Notes under the pieces: model-generated | The model's input: only the letters and a program-made list of their open reading frames with translations | Told to the model about the DNA's origin: nothing | The model's database searches: none | Position numbers and translations under genes: made by a program | NCBI GenBank assembly: GCA_013398175.1 | Contig: VZRZ01008565.1 | Span: 420,761-484,760 of the forward strand | Reading direction: 5' to 3' | Length of the DNA stretch: 64,000 bases | Source of the DNA: Climacteris rufus | Lineage: Eukaryota > Chordata > Aves > Passeriformes > Climacteridae | In this document: positions 1-11,749 of the stretch, piece after piece | Numbering within the stretch: position 1 is the stretch's first letter | Layout of the letters: each line of letters opens with the position of its first letter

Positions 1-227
1 CTTCTGGGGACTAGGAAAGTCGTGTGGGGGCTGTCACCACCCTCAAACACCCAAACTCTGCTCCGAGGGTGCACACATGGAGATCCCTGTGGTGTCCTCC
101 CCAGGAGTGATTTCCCACTTTTTCAGGCTTGGATGCAGAAAAGTTCCAGTGAAATGCAAAAAAAAAAAGAGCAACTCCTGTGATGAAAAATGTGACAAAT
201 TTAATCTATCAAGGACAAAGACTTAAA

Positions 228-744
228 ATTATGGAACCACAGGATCACTAAGGTTAGAAAACACCTCCAAGACCATCGAGTCCAACCTGTGTCTGATGCC
301 CCCCTTGTCACCCAGCCCAAAGCACTGAGAGCCACATCCAGGCCTTCCTTGGACTCCTCCAGGGATGGGGACTCCAACACCTCCCTGGGCAGCCCCTGCC
401 AAGGCCTGACCACCTTTTCCATGAAGAAATTCCTCCTGATGTCCAACCTGAGCTGCCCCTGGCCCAGCCTGAGGCCGTTCCCTCTCCTCCTGTCCCTGTT
501 CCCTGGGAGCAGAGCCCGACCCCCCTGGCTGCCCCTCCTGGCAGGAGCTGTGCAGAGCCAGCAGGGCCCCCTGAGCCTCCTTTGCTCCAGGCTGAGCCCC
601 TTTCCCAGCTCCCTCAGCCCCTCCTGGGGCTCCAGCCCCTTCCCAGCTCCATTCCCTTCTCTGGACTCACACCAGCTCCTCAGTGTCCTCCTGAACTGAG
701 GGGCCCAGTACTGGACACAGCACTTGAGGTGTGGCCTCACCTGA
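228..744 (-). mobile_element. CR1 LINE, 5'-truncated, with ORF2 C-terminal remnant
   Basis: Minus-strand CR1 non-LTR retrotransposon fragment, one of the longest here. Read on the minus strand it opens in the end of ORF2: the frame from 740 starts MRPHLKCCVQYWAPQ, matching the RPHLEYCVQFWAP signature near the C-terminus of CR1 ORF2 protein. It continues through LRELGKGLSLEQRRLRG, RLDIRRNFFMEKVVRPWQGLPREV and ESPSL, then runs into the 3' UTR and ends near 228 in a short decayed tail. The reading frame is open for about 179 codons but lacks the endonuclease and reverse-transcriptase domains, so it is a dead fragment and not a gene. Its tail type resembles the copies at 18826 and 24455. Confidence 0.93.
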
Positions 745-745
745 T

Positions 746-3160
746 GGATTTAGGGAGTTGGGGATGGATCTTCATTTTATCTGCTCTCTGCAGGTGTTTT
801 CCTGCACAACCTCCAATAACACAGGCACACATTATTTATTCCTCACCTTGCTCAGTGCTTGCCATGAAAGCGGCTTAGAATCGTTCCTTGCACCAACTGC
901 TGTTGCAAAATAAGGCTTGAATTAAAGTGATACTTTTTTCCATGTGAAATTGTATTGATGTCCAAAATGCCTTTAATCCTGGAAGCACAGGCCTTTTACC
1001 GTGACCATTCTGCTTTGCTCCCTGGCTGTGGGGTTGATTTTCGTTTGAATTGGAATGAATTTCACACTAAGGAGTTTGAAACAAAGAGGGTTGATCTAAA
1101 AATGAGACCTTTCACTTGACCTCGAGCAGCTCTCTCATTCAGAAAGCAGCTCCAGCACGGTGCCTTTCTCATTCTGTTTGGCTAAAACGATGAAATGGAG
1201 AGTTCGTTCATCCGTCAGCAGCTCCATCCTCGGGGCCACTCTGGATTTTGGATGGATTTGGGGGTGGATGATGCCCTGCACTGTGCAGGATCGGTGTGTG
1301 GGTGGTGCAGAGCACAAAGCAGAGGCGCCAGGGCCAGGCCAGAGCAGCCTCCCAGAGTAAAGGCGTGGGAAGATGGGAATCTCTGTCCATGCATCCTCTG
1401 TGATGCAGAGCAAGAAGATGAAGGTATCAGCAGCTGCATCCTCGTCCTGGGAATGCAGATCAAGGGCTGATGTGGAGAACTGCAGATAACTTCAGTCAAG
1501 AGTTTACAGGAGGTTTAACTCAGAGCAGTCAGGGCAGAAGGATGATAAATGCTCCGGAGTTCATCAGCCTGGTGACACCTGGAATATCACAAATCTGGTT
1601 GTTATATTCAGGAGCTTTAATCTCCGAGTCCTCAGTTTCTCATTTTTATATGTGACATTGCTGGGAAATGAATTTATATATAAAATCATTTCTATCTGAA
1701 ATCATTTATACATGATGTGCTGAGAAATGAAAAATTTCCATAGTTTTCAACTATGCGGTTTAGGAAAGCTGAGCCAGATTGGAGAAGAAATGAGCAGTTT
1801 TCTGTTGGTTGGAGACAGGGTTTGGATGTTATACACTAAATAATAATTAGAGTGATAAAAGTCTACAGCGAACAATTATCCGTTCAACAAACAAGGCAGG
1901 TGTTTGAGGGGGAAAAATAGGAGGCAATTGGGTAATGAGGCTGTACCACAATGTGTGAGCACAATAAAATTTGCACAGACAATTTAAACCTGGCACGGGC
2001 AGCCCTCGGAGCACCTGACTCGGAAACCTGGGTACGTCCTGGACGCGGTTTTTGATGTAACACCACATTAACAATTACAAATGTTTCTGTGCAGAAACAC
2101 AGGCCCTGGAACGACCTGAGCTGTGGGACAAACAAAACAGAGGAGGTGCTTATTTGGTGTTTGGCTCCAGCCAGGCCAGACTTGGCTGCTGTGCCGTGGC
2201 TGCCTTCAGCAAGGGGAGATGTGGCCATTGCACATTTGCTATTCCACCCTTTCCCTTCAGTCCAGCTCACTGCAAATCCAGCCCTGCAAGCACTGAAACA
2301 GGCAGGGGCGATTTGCTGCTTTGCAAACAGCTCACTCCTGGCTGCTCAGACAGGCTTAGGAGCATCCTGCCAGCCCTGACAGAGGTGATGGGGATTTGCC
2401 AGCGCTCCTGGGATGCTGAGGCCACTTGCCACGGTGCTTGTGGGGTGAGAGAAGGCAGCAGGAGCCACACCTTTCCTCCCAGTGTGCTGTGCTGGGTGTG
2501 TGAGCAGCCTGTCCCCTCCCCATGGCTTGTGGTGTCCGTGCAGCAGGGATTGTGCAGCTCCGGCCCAGCTCCCTCGCCGGGTGAAAATGTTTCATCTCAG
2601 ACAAACACTTGTCTCATTATCAGCCTGCGCTGGCTTTGCACTATCTGGTTACTGCCTGGCTTGGAGACACCTGTTCTGTGTCCAAGCATTTGAGAGAAAA
2701 AACTCTCCAAAGCTGTCAACAGACATAAAAAGGCTCCCTGTTTCCATGGGAACGTGCTCCGCTGAGCCCTGAGGATAATGAACTGCTCCCCGCGCTATGG
2801 AAACACCGGACGCTCCTGGGAGACAGGGGGGAGCTGTTCCCGGGGATGGCGTGAAGATGCAGGTCCCCGAGGTGCTGCCCTGTGGGAGCTGTGCCCGAGG
2901 AGGATGCTGTGCCTTGGCAGTGCCCATGGAGGGGATGGATGTGGGGCCTGTGCTGGAGGTTCCCGTGCTCGCTCCCTCTGGAGTTCAGCAGCTGCAGCCT
3001 CTCACCAGTGCTGTGCGTCAGGGCTGGAAGAGTCAGGGATGAAACAGCATCAGGGGGCTGCTAAAAATCAGACTGGTGGGAATGTTTAGTCATGGATTCT
3101 ACATCTCTTCTCAGTGAGAAAGTATGGGAAGGGTTCTTGTGCTGTGACTTCAAATGTGCG
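746..3160. other. unique-looking DNA, no gene recognised
   Basis: No interspersed repeat or credible exon seen. The stretch at 1600-1760 is AT-rich and contains a diverged duplication of about 62 bp (compare 1640-1675 with 1702-1737, both holding a TCATTT...ATA...GAAATGA pattern). Open frames on both strands are short and look like chance. Confidence 0.55.
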
Positions 3161-3412
3161 TCACAGAATTCCAGATGGGTTTGGGCTGGAAGACCCTAAA
3201 GATCATGTCCTTTCATCCCCTGCCATGGGCAGGGACACCTTCCACCATCCCAGGGTGCTCCAAGCCCTGTCCAGCCTGGCCTTGGACACTTCCAGGGATC
3301 CAGGGGCAGCCACAGCTTCTCTGGGCACCCTGTGCCAGGGCCTCACCACCCTCACAGGGAAGAATTTCTTCCCAATATCCCGTCCAACCCTGCCCTCTGG
3401 CAGTTTAACCAT
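3161..3412 (-). mobile_element. CR1 LINE 3' fragment
   Basis: Minus-strand CR1 3' end. It begins with the reversed tail (CACAGAATTCCAGATGG) followed by the GGGCTGGAAGACCCTAAAG tail block, the CCTGCCATGGGCAGGGACAC block and the GCCACAGCTTCTCTGGGCAC block. It has lost nearly all of ORF2. It lies about 40 bp from a second minus-strand CR1 of a different tail type, so two separate insertions sit side by side. Confidence 0.92.
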
Positions 3413-3450
3413 GTTTACTTTGAGTCTGTGGTGTCCACCTTTTCCTTCTT

Positions 3451-3662
3451 ACAGACACGGAATTGTTTAGGTTGGAAAAGGCCTCTAAGATCATAAAGTC
3501 CAACCATCAACTCAGCACCACCACTAAACCAGGTGGTGCCACACTCACGGGTTTTTTGAACACTTCCAGGGACAGTGACTCCACCACTCCCCTGGGCAGC
3601 CTGTTCCAGTGCTTTACAACCCTTTTCCATGAAAAATTTTTCCTGATGTCTAATCAAAACTT
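3451..3662 (-). mobile_element. CR1 LINE 3' fragment, second tail type
   Basis: Minus-strand CR1 fragment starting ACGGAATTGTTTAGGTTGG and continuing AAGGCCTCTAAGATCAT and AAGTCCAACCATCAACTCAG. This tail differs from the neighbouring copy and resembles the older types shared with chicken. The ORF2-proximal block CCTGGGCAGCCTGTTCCAGT is preserved. Confidence 0.92.
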
Positions 3663-3819
3663 ACAGCTGGTGGAGGTCCAGAGAGTTGGAGACTTGAACT
3701 GGGATAACTGGGAGAAAGAATGAATGGGATCAACAGGCCCCTGGATAAGTGGGGAAGGAAAGGGCAGGCACCAGTCTTCATAAATCTCTCCTGAAATCTT
3801 TGAAGACATCACAGGGCAG

Positions 3820-4030
3820 GTAGACAAGGTAAATCCAGTGGACAAAATCCACTTAGATTTCTGGAAGGCTTTTGATCACTTTCCTCAGTTGAAGCAGCTT
3901 AAAGGAACTAAGCCCCTGTCGGCTACCAGGAAAGGTCATCCCAGGGATAAGCGCTTGTACGGTGGGAAGAGCCACGTGCCAAGGGAGGGAGGGAGGTGGG
4001 CAGCAGTGCCCTGCAGGGATCTGTGCGGTG
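3820..4030 (+). pseudogene. decayed LINE reverse-transcriptase fragment
   Basis: On the plus strand, 3841-3882 encodes DKIHLDFWKAFDHF, matching reverse-transcriptase motif A of CR1/jockey-type LINEs (consensus like IYLDFSKAFDTV). About 46 codons later, in another frame, 4002-4025 encodes SALQGSV, resembling motif B (GVPQGSV). The spacing is somewhat shorter than usual and the frame shift shows decay. The fragment has the opposite orientation to the two CR1 tails on its left, so it belongs to a different insertion. The catalytic YADD box is not seen. Element identity beyond LINE RT is uncertain. Confidence 0.55.
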
Positions 4031-4500
4031 GCAGCTTGTTCCCTGTTCCCTGGGCTCATCAGAGGTCTGGAGGGTGAGTCAGGATGGAGTGTAAAGGGGG
4101 ATGATGATCAAAAAGGGTGGTCAGGAAGGGAAGAGCCTTGTGGGACGGAGTGACCAGGAATAAAGTGGAGAATCCCATGCAGATGAAGGCAGGGATGCAC
4201 ATGGGGTTGGGCACTCATCACTTTACACGCCAAGTGATGAGTTCTGAGCTGGGCTCTCATTCCTCAGGGACTCCCTGAATTTTTCTATGGAAATGGCATC
4301 ACACAGCCCTGCAACTCTCCAAAAGCAAGAGGATTAGTGGGAAAGGATCAGGGAATAGAACTGAGACTGCAGCCAGGGCTCTGTGACTTGTCTGCTCAGT
4401 GCAATTCCATCCCCTTGTCCCATAAAGGACTTCCTGGAGCTGGGAAAGGCACAGGGAGGAGCAGCATGCTGCAGCAACATGGGGAGGACTTGAATGTGAG
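4031..4500. other. no gene; possible continuation of RT fragment
   Basis: Nothing recognisable apart from a purine-rich stretch. It may be further decayed LINE sequence following the RT motifs on the left, but no motif supports this. Confidence 0.4.
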
Positions 4501-4612
4501 AAATCATGGAATGGGATGGGTTGGAAGGGACCTTAAAACGCATCCAGTTCCATCCCCTGCCATGGGCAGGGACACCTTCCACTATTCCAGGTTGCTCCAA
4601 GCCCTCTCCAAC
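4501..4612 (-). mobile_element. CR1 LINE 3' tail
   Basis: Minus-strand CR1 tail of about 110 bp: AAATCATGGAATGGGATGGG, then GGAAGGGACCTTAAAACGC and CCATGGGCAGGGACACCTTC, ending in GCTCCAAGCCCTCTCCAAC. All ORF2 sequence is gone. Confidence 0.9.
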
Positions 4613-6168
4613 AAGAAATAAGGGCTGAACAACAAAAGTAGCAGAGGGAATATTCAAATGAAGGTGGTATTTCATAATTAAACATATAATTGCACATTGC
4701 CCCTTGCAGGGTCCCTCAGACTGGATGTCCATGTTGACAGACCTCTCATGGGATGTGCTGTAGCCATTCTGCAAACGAAGGGGAAAAAAGAGATAAAAAT
4801 GTCATATTCCCATTGGGAGGTTTCTGTTTCATACTGTGGTGTCTGACTGTTAGCATAGAAATTGCACAGGGCACTTTGTGCTGCTCTTTGGGGTTTTGAG
4901 GTTTTTTATCTCTGTATTCATGGACCTTTAAATCCAAAGAGAACAGGTTCCCTTCTCCGTGAGGCTTCTGGTTTTCTTAAGTGAGATGAGACAACCTGTA
5001 AAGGCGCCAGCCCTTGCTGCAGAGAAGACAACAGTGAAGTGTCAAGCAGGGAAAGAAGGAAAACCCCTCTTGGGAGCACTTGTCACTTCTCTCTGTTATT
5101 TCAGGTGTCTTGGGCTCCTGCCACTGAGTTTCAGAGTGGTTAGTTCTGTTTATTTGATATTCTAGACCAAAGGGAAAGGTCAGCTGAGGAGGTGACCACT
5201 TACAATGGATGGCCATGATCCCAGAGGGATGATCCCACTTGCTCTGGGCTCCGAAGACCCATTCCCAGCCCAGAAGAGACTTCTCAGGGATGCATCTAGC
5301 CCAAAATAAAGCCAGCAGGAGCCAGCAGCCAGCTCAGTGCTCCAGCCTGTAGCTGGAGTGCTGCAGGGATGATTCTCCAGCTTCTCCAGTTTTCATTAGG
5401 AGGATTTCAGCTCTAATGCCCGGGAGCCACTGCTGAGCACTGCCACTCTCTTATGTTACACGCTGTAGGAGAGTGAAAGCAAATAAGTCTAAAACTGTGG
5501 AATAAGTCATCATAATGTCAGGGATATGAGGTGTAAGTGCCCTGCTGATGGCAGAGATGTGATTAGCCCCGGGTCAGGAAGGTGTAGGATCACACAGCCA
5601 GCACTGCTGTGTGCTTAATGCTGGCAAGGTGCTTAAGCACTGCATCATTTATCCCTGTTCCAACCTCGGCAGCTGCCTGGAAGTGCTGCTGCCTCATCCT
5701 GGGCAGCCCCGAGGGCTGACTGGGACGTTGGGAATCTCTGCTTCCCAGTGCAGGACGCTGATGGTGAGATTTGTTATCCTATCCTGCTCTTTCTCTTTCA
5801 ACAAGGGAAAAATAAAAAAAAACCCGGGCGACAACAAAGCAGAAAATTTAAATACAATAATGAGAAAACAGGTAATAAAAGTTAGTTTTGCAAGAGGCTG
5901 CCAGGGCTGGCGGGGTGTTCATTATGTGCTGTATCAGGAAGTCTATGAGATGTCAGTGTGAAGGGAATTCATTTCCCAGTAACAAGCATGACAGAGCATT
6001 GAATTGAGCAGGAGGCTGTCTGCAGGCACCAGGGTGCTGAAGCCTCATCAGAATTTCACTTCCAGGAGTTCACTTGAAGAACATGTTCCTTTTAGCTTTG
6101 AAAAGTCCAATTTTTGCCCAAAGCAAGGACTGGTCCATGCTCCCTGCATGGATGTGCTCCTGAGAGGA

Positions 6169-6210
6169 ACACCCCACCTGGGAAAACCCCACCTGGGAAC
6201 ACCCCACCTT
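6169..6210. repeat. 15-bp tandem repeat, 2.8 copies
   Basis: Unit ACACCCCACCTGGGA at 6169-6183, repeated as AAACCCCACCTGGGA at 6184-6198, then a partial third copy. Confidence 0.9.
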
Positions 6211-6671
6211 CCCTGCTCAGCCACGTGGGACCATCCCTTTCTTTAGTTTCATGTTTTGCTTCTCCCAGGCTCAGAAATCCCAGTGAGGATCTGTGCTCAG
6301 CTTCCAAGGACTTTGTGCCCTCTGGTGTTACTTGGAAAACCTCTTATGGGCAAATCTATGGGGGTCTAACAGTACTGGGGTGGGAAATATCACCTCAGAG
6401 CTCAGGGATGGGAGGCACAGAACAGAGATGGAAGGAGGGGACAAGCTGAATCACGGGGATGTGAGCTGATAGGGAATTTGCAAACAAATACTAAATCTGG
6501 AGGGTGTACAGAGGTGTGGGTCTTATCCAAAACCTGTTCCACAGGGTCAGGCTGGATGTGAGGATTGTGCAAGCTCTGGAATTCAGTGGTGCAAAAACAA
6601 ATACCCACAACACGCAGGTGGCTGCTCTGGAGATGGTTGTGCCAAAGTGGAGAGAAAAGTGGGATATGGCT

Positions 6672-6745
6672 TGTGATTAGGGAATGCTGATCCCAGAGCC
6701 TGGTGCCCTGTGATTAGGGAATGCTGATCCCAGTGCCTGCCAGTG
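6672..6745. repeat. 37-bp tandem duplication
   Basis: Two adjacent copies, 6672-6708 and 6709-6745, each starting TGTGATTAGGGAATGCTGAT and continuing CCCAG. They diverge only in the last dozen bases. A recent local duplication. Confidence 0.9.
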
Positions 6746-8607
6746 GGATCATGTGGGCAGCATGGTATATTTTGGGAGCCCAGGCTGGCTCGGCCAAGCA
6801 TGGAACTTTCACCAAACCATAGGATTAGGAAATCCAGACTAAATCTTCCCTTAAACCCAGGCTGTAGTTTGAAGGAATTTGTAGTCTTTCAGTGAGGCTC
6901 AGGGAGGCAGGGTGGAAGGGAATTGCCCTTTCCAGGCACTGCTGGCAGGATGGAGCTGTGTTACTGCTGGGAAGCCTTCAGCTGAGCTGGAAATCCTGCT
7001 GAGCCCTCCCCTGGAATAGTCACTCTCTTTTCCTTGGAGCTGCCCTCTCCCATCCCCTACTGCCACTAAGTGCCACCCAACCTTGCCATGGCAGAGATTT
7101 CCCTGGCCGGGACCCTCCAGAGTTGTGTCTTTTCCATAGTTTTCTCCATTAAAACCATTCTGGAGTGACATCATCTTGGTTGGACTTCTTTCTCTCCTCC
7201 CAATGTCTTGGAAGGGCAAGACCTCCCTGCTGGGCCACCTGCCTTGGCTGGGCATGAGCTGAGCTCAGTGCGGACCTGCACGGATGGAATTCAATGTTCC
7301 CAATCCCAGCAAGGGACTGCTGGGTCTGACAGGGCTCAGACAGGGAATTTATAGCTCTGGGATGAATGCTCTGGAAGTGAGACTTGTATTAGGCTCAGAA
7401 TAAAAGGAAGAGGAACTAAGAGGCAGGAATATAAAGATGGAAGTCCTCCAAAAGAGAGACATTTAGTGTGCTGTGACTTCAGAAGTCAGACTCAGTATAT
7501 TATTTTTTTATTGCTACAAGAGTCTGCTCAGTAATTGGTGCTGCCCTATTATTGCAACAGAATTAATTGCACAGTGGCTCTCACTGAGCACTGGGGACCT
7601 GCACGAGGCAGCCAGGGATGGAGCAGCAGAACATCCAGAGCCTTTGGATCTGCGGCCGGCTGGGACTTCTTGGCCATGGGGCTCTTTCCTTCTGATTGAA
7701 CAGGAAAATGGAAGAGCTGAGAATTAAAGGCTGAAACAAATGGCACTGTTCAAACCTTGCAATGTGATTTTTAAATGAATATCTGCAGCCCCTCTGGACT
7801 GCCTGCATAGGCAGGACTGGCTGTCTCATTCCCTGTTCCTGCCAAGGGCTGGAGCGCCTTCCCTTGGCTTTTAAGTCTTTTGATCTATCGCATGAGGCAC
7901 ATTGATTAAAAAACAGAGTAAAAACACGGGAAAGAGCACAGCAGGACCCAGGACTATGGAGGTCAGCGGGTTTTCAGCTGCCTGCAAATGTTTGGCTGCC
8001 AACGTGGCCTTTCTCCGTGACCAGAATGACTCGGTCACGCAAGGTCTTTCCAAGGTGCAGAGCTCAGGTAACAGGAGGCTTCCCTGCTCCCAAACACAGC
8101 TGGAAGCAGAAGCAGGAGTATGTGAAGCTAGGTTTTCTATGGATTTTGGAGAAAACAGACTGTGCTCAGCTATTTGGACAGCTTAGTTACAGGCTGCAGT
8201 GAGTTCTCCCTAACAGAGTTGCGCTCAGGGAATTTGGTTGAATTTCTTGCAGATCCCTGTGTTTCCAGTGGAGGAATATCATGAGCTGTGGGGCTGCAGG
8301 TGACAAAACACCTTTGAGGATGAGGATGGGACAGGAATCACAGAGCTATGAGCCTGCCTTGGTGGTGCAGCCTCTCCTGGCTGTGTGGGGTGTGCCTGTG
8401 ACGGGGCTGGCTCAGCTCTGCCTGGATTGATCCGCTTAGGGACATGAGCTGCCTCTCCACTTCCAGATGTGTTGGTGGCTCTATTTGCAGCTCTGGGTCT
8501 CCACACCTATGACTTGCTGGTCTGTCCTTTTTTTTCCTGTTAGGAAAATCAAATAGTAGAGTAGGAGTTGTAATATATATTCAGACCCACCCTTTCATCC
8601 AGGGGTA

Positions 8608-8760
8608 CATGGAATCCCAGATGGATTTGGGTGGGAATGGACCTCAAAGCTCATCTAGTGCCACCCCTGCCATGGGCAGGGACACCTTCCACTGTCCCAG
8701 GGTGCTCCAAGCCCCATCCAGCCTGGCCTTGGACACTTTCAGGGATGGGCAGCCACAGCC
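8608..8760 (-). mobile_element. CR1 LINE 3' fragment
   Basis: Minus-strand CR1: reversed tail ACATGGAATCCCAGATGG, then GGACCTCAAAGCTCATC, CCATGGGCAGGGACACCTTC, and the TTGGACACTTTCAGGGATGG block. Truncated just after GCAGCCACAGCC. Confidence 0.92.
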
Positions 8761-9073
8761 TCAGCAGCTGGCAAGACTGGGGTAAGGCAGCATCTCTGAT
8801 TCGCTTCTGAGGCAGAGGATGGAATGTTCGCCTCCCAGTTTATTTTCCTCTTCAACCTCAGAGACAACTTTTTTGGTGTCTTGCCACCTTTTGGGCACTT
8901 TATTATTCTTCAGTTTTCCTGAAGGAACCCTCATGTAAAGCTGTGTGGCGTTTTTAACCATTGGGCTTTGAAAATCTCCCCCAGGCAGGGAGGAGCAGAG
9001 TCGTGCCCGTGACTGACACGTGTGGCACCCACAAGGCACACACAGCTCTGCAGAGCACACCCGGTGGAGCAGC
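8761..9073. other. no gene; spacer between CR1 and minisatellite
   Basis: Nothing recognisable. Short unique spacer ending at the first unit of the 29-bp minisatellite. Confidence 0.5.
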
Positions 9074-9362
9074 CTGCAGGCTTCTTTGGGAATGGGAGCT
9101 GCCTGCGGGCTTCTTTGGGAATGGGAGCTGCCTGCGGGCTTCTTTGGGATTGGGAGCTGCCTACAGGCCTCTTTGGGAATGGGAGCTGCCTGCAGGCCTC
9201 TTTGGGAATGGGAGCTGCCTGCAGGCTTCTTTGGGATTGAGAGCTGCCTGCAGACTTCTTTGGGATGGGAGCTGCCTGTGGGCTTCTTTGGGAATGGGAG
9301 CTGCCTGCGGGCTTCTTTGGGAATGGGAGCTGCCTGCAGGGTTCTTTGGGATTTGGAGCTGC
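9074..9362. repeat. 29-bp minisatellite, 10 copies
   Basis: Ten head-to-tail units of 29 bp (one is 28 bp), total 289 bp. A typical unit reads CTGCGGGCTTCTTTGGGAAT followed by GGGAGCTGC. Variation concentrates at unit positions 3-9 (TGCGGGC, TGCAGGC, TACAGGC) and in the GGGAATGGG/GGGATTGGG stretch. Units 2 and 9 are identical and units 4 and 5 share a CAGGCCT variant, so whole units have been copied within the array. Because 29 is not a multiple of 3, the array is read through all three frames and creates long open frames on both strands that are artefacts of the repeat. Likely polymorphic in copy number. Confidence 0.97.
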
Positions 9363-11467
9363 CTGCACTCCTTTCCCTGCCTGCACCATCCCAGTGCGGG
9401 TTTCAGATCAATGCCTGCCTCTGGCACGACTTGCAAGGGAATAATCATGGCATTAGCCCTGTTCCCACTGGGCTCGGGTTTCTGTTAATTGTTTCAGGCC
9501 TCCCAACAGCACCAGTCTCTCATCAGCCTGTTCCCCCAGCCCCGCAGCGCTCCGGCTGCTCCCGAGCCACGGCTGTTCCCAGGCTCCCTGTGCTTGGAAC
9601 TGCTCTGGCTGGGCCCAGCTCACCAGGACGAGGGAGATGCTGCTCGGTGGAGCCCACCCAGCTCGGACGCGTGACCCTGGCGCTGCCGGCAGCAGGAGCA
9701 GTGCCTGGCGTGCCGGGATTTATGGATTTATGGATCTGTGTTATCTGGCACAGGGGCTCAGCAGCTCTGCGGGGGCCCGCCCGGTCTGGAACAAATCAGG
9801 GAGCCCTCAGAGGCTTTGTTGTGTGTCTGGCTGAGGGGCTGAGCAAGTTTCCTGCCTTTGCTCCTCTCCTCCTTCGGCAAGGAGCCGACACCTCCCAGCA
9901 GTGCTGGAGGAAGGAGCACAGAGGCTGCAGGGAGCGTGGTGGGAAGAGGATTCTGCTGGAAGAGGATGAAGGCTGTAACTCCCCTTTGCTGCAGGCTCTG
10001 GTCCAGGCAGGCATTGGATTCTTCAGCTGGCTTTGCCCAGCAGCAGCCACTGGGGTCAGGAATGCTGTGCTCCTGCACTTTTGGCAGGAGAAAACAATTC
10101 CTTGCTGGCAAGTCTGTACACATGCACAGGATCTTTTCCAGCAAGATTTGTGATGTTTTCAAAGATGTAGAGTAATTTGGGTCTAATTAAATCATTGGAA
10201 CTGCTGGTGATGGATGATTTGCAAATTCATCTTGTGAAATGATGGCAGCTGCCTCTGGGATCGGTGGGAGCTGCTTGCAAGGTTCCCCAGCCTCGGTCCA
10301 AGGGCTTGAACCTCCAAAGCCACAGCAGGGATGTGGAAAAAACTTCTTCCATAGAAAAGAGCTGTTGTGCTGTCCTTTTTCCCTGTTCCTAAAGGCTGCT
10401 GCTCCAAAGGTCTTGTTGTCATCTCTGGAATACTGAGCAGCTTTTAGGTATGTTTGAAATGCAGAGATTAAATTCCAGTTGTTGAAAGGGGAACAAGGAC
10501 CTGGAGACCACGGTATCTGCAGGGTCTTGCTCACAGTGGGCTGCAAAGGCCTCTGCACTAAAGTGGAACACATGGAAACCAAAATGGTTTCCTTTTCCTT
10601 AAGAAGAGTAATCAAAGGAAAGGGGATTCTCCAACTTTTCTATTTGCAGCCTCCTTAAGGTGGAGTGTTTTAGTAATATGCAGCCAAATTTGCTTGTGCA
10701 TTAAATATAAATGAAAATATAGCCCTGGTACAGAGCCAAAGTCATGGGAAAAGACCTGGGTGCTTGAATCTTTGGGGCTAACAGGATTTCTGAAGGTGGT
10801 GTCAGGCTTTTCCCTCTCCTTAGGGCTCAGTCAAGGAGCTCTTCTTCATTTTTAACAGCTGTAACATGAAAAGATTAAGAAGCATCTGGAGCTGTTGTAC
10901 CTCTGCTCACGAAAAATGCAAATCCAGGCTCGGTATTCACAGGATGCTGAAGATCAAAGCACGGCTCTCTGGATGTGGCATGGCTGTGCTGCTCCTGATG
11001 AGCAAGTGAGCCCATGGTGAGAGCTCTGGGAGCTGTGGGAGCTGCTGGCCAAGATGGGAACAGGCACAAAACCTGCTCTCACATTCCTATTCCGGGTTTT
11101 CCTGCTGCACTTTCAGGGCTCCAGGAGCCTGACCCCTGAGGGAGCTGTGTGGGCATCGCCAGCAGCCAGCCTGGCATTCCCAGGGATGAGGATACACAGT
11201 TCTCCAGCTACAGATTGTAGAGGAAACAGCTCATGGAAATACATTGCAGAGCTGATTCTGCAGACCAGGAATGGTTTTCCTTAAGGTGCTTGGGGAGAAA
11301 GGGTTTTGTGTTGGAGGTAAGGAGTTAATAGAGATGGCACAAATTGGATATTTTGCCTCGGGATCAGGCAAAGAGTCGGTGGCTTTTGTCATGGAGCACT
11401 ACAATGTTAGATCTTCACAAGGGAAAATATTTCACTTTTGCCAATGTGCAGGATTTGATTTCAGTGG
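9363..11467. other. unique-looking DNA, mildly CpG-rich at left
   Basis: No interspersed repeat or recognised exon. 9535-9720 is locally richer in CpG than its surroundings, but too short and weak to call a CpG island. The rest is ordinary unique-looking sequence. Confidence 0.5.
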
Positions 11468-11749
11468 AGACCTGGAGCTCCTGCAGCGGGGCCAGCGGAG
11501 GCTGCGCAGAGGATTCAGGGCCTGGAGCCTCTCCCTGCCCAGGAAAGGCTGAGGGAGCTGGGGCTGCTCAGCTCCAGAGGAGCCCCAGCTGAGAGGGGCC
11601 CTCAGCCCTGGCTGTCCCTGTGTGCAGGGAGGGCTCAGAGCAGGGCCCGGGCTCTGCTCCGGGGGGCCCAGCAATGGCCCCAGAGGAACGGGCAGGGACT
11701 GATGCCCAGGGAGCTCCCCCTGCACAGGAGGCAGAACTTCTGCCCTGGG

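Larger units (their letters stand above)
4613..8607. other. unique-looking DNA with small tandem duplications
   Basis: About 4 kb without interspersed repeats or a recognisable exon. It holds an A-rich patch (5800-5885) and two short tandem duplications listed separately (6169-6210 and 6672-6745). Open frames are below about 120 codons and unconvincing. Confidence 0.55.

Noticed and set aside
201..740. 179-codon minus-strand frame as a gene
   Set aside because: It is the C-terminal remnant of CR1 ORF2 plus 3' UTR; no catalytic domain.
9074..9362. CRISPR-like array
   Set aside because: Units are head-to-tail with no spacers, and the context is a bird genome; it is a minisatellite.
9020..10153. 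377-codon plus-strand open frame, the longest in the window
   Set aside because: Its first third is the 29-bp minisatellite read through three frames, and the rest has no recognisable domain. Equally open frames on the minus strand over the array show that the repeat simply lacks stops.
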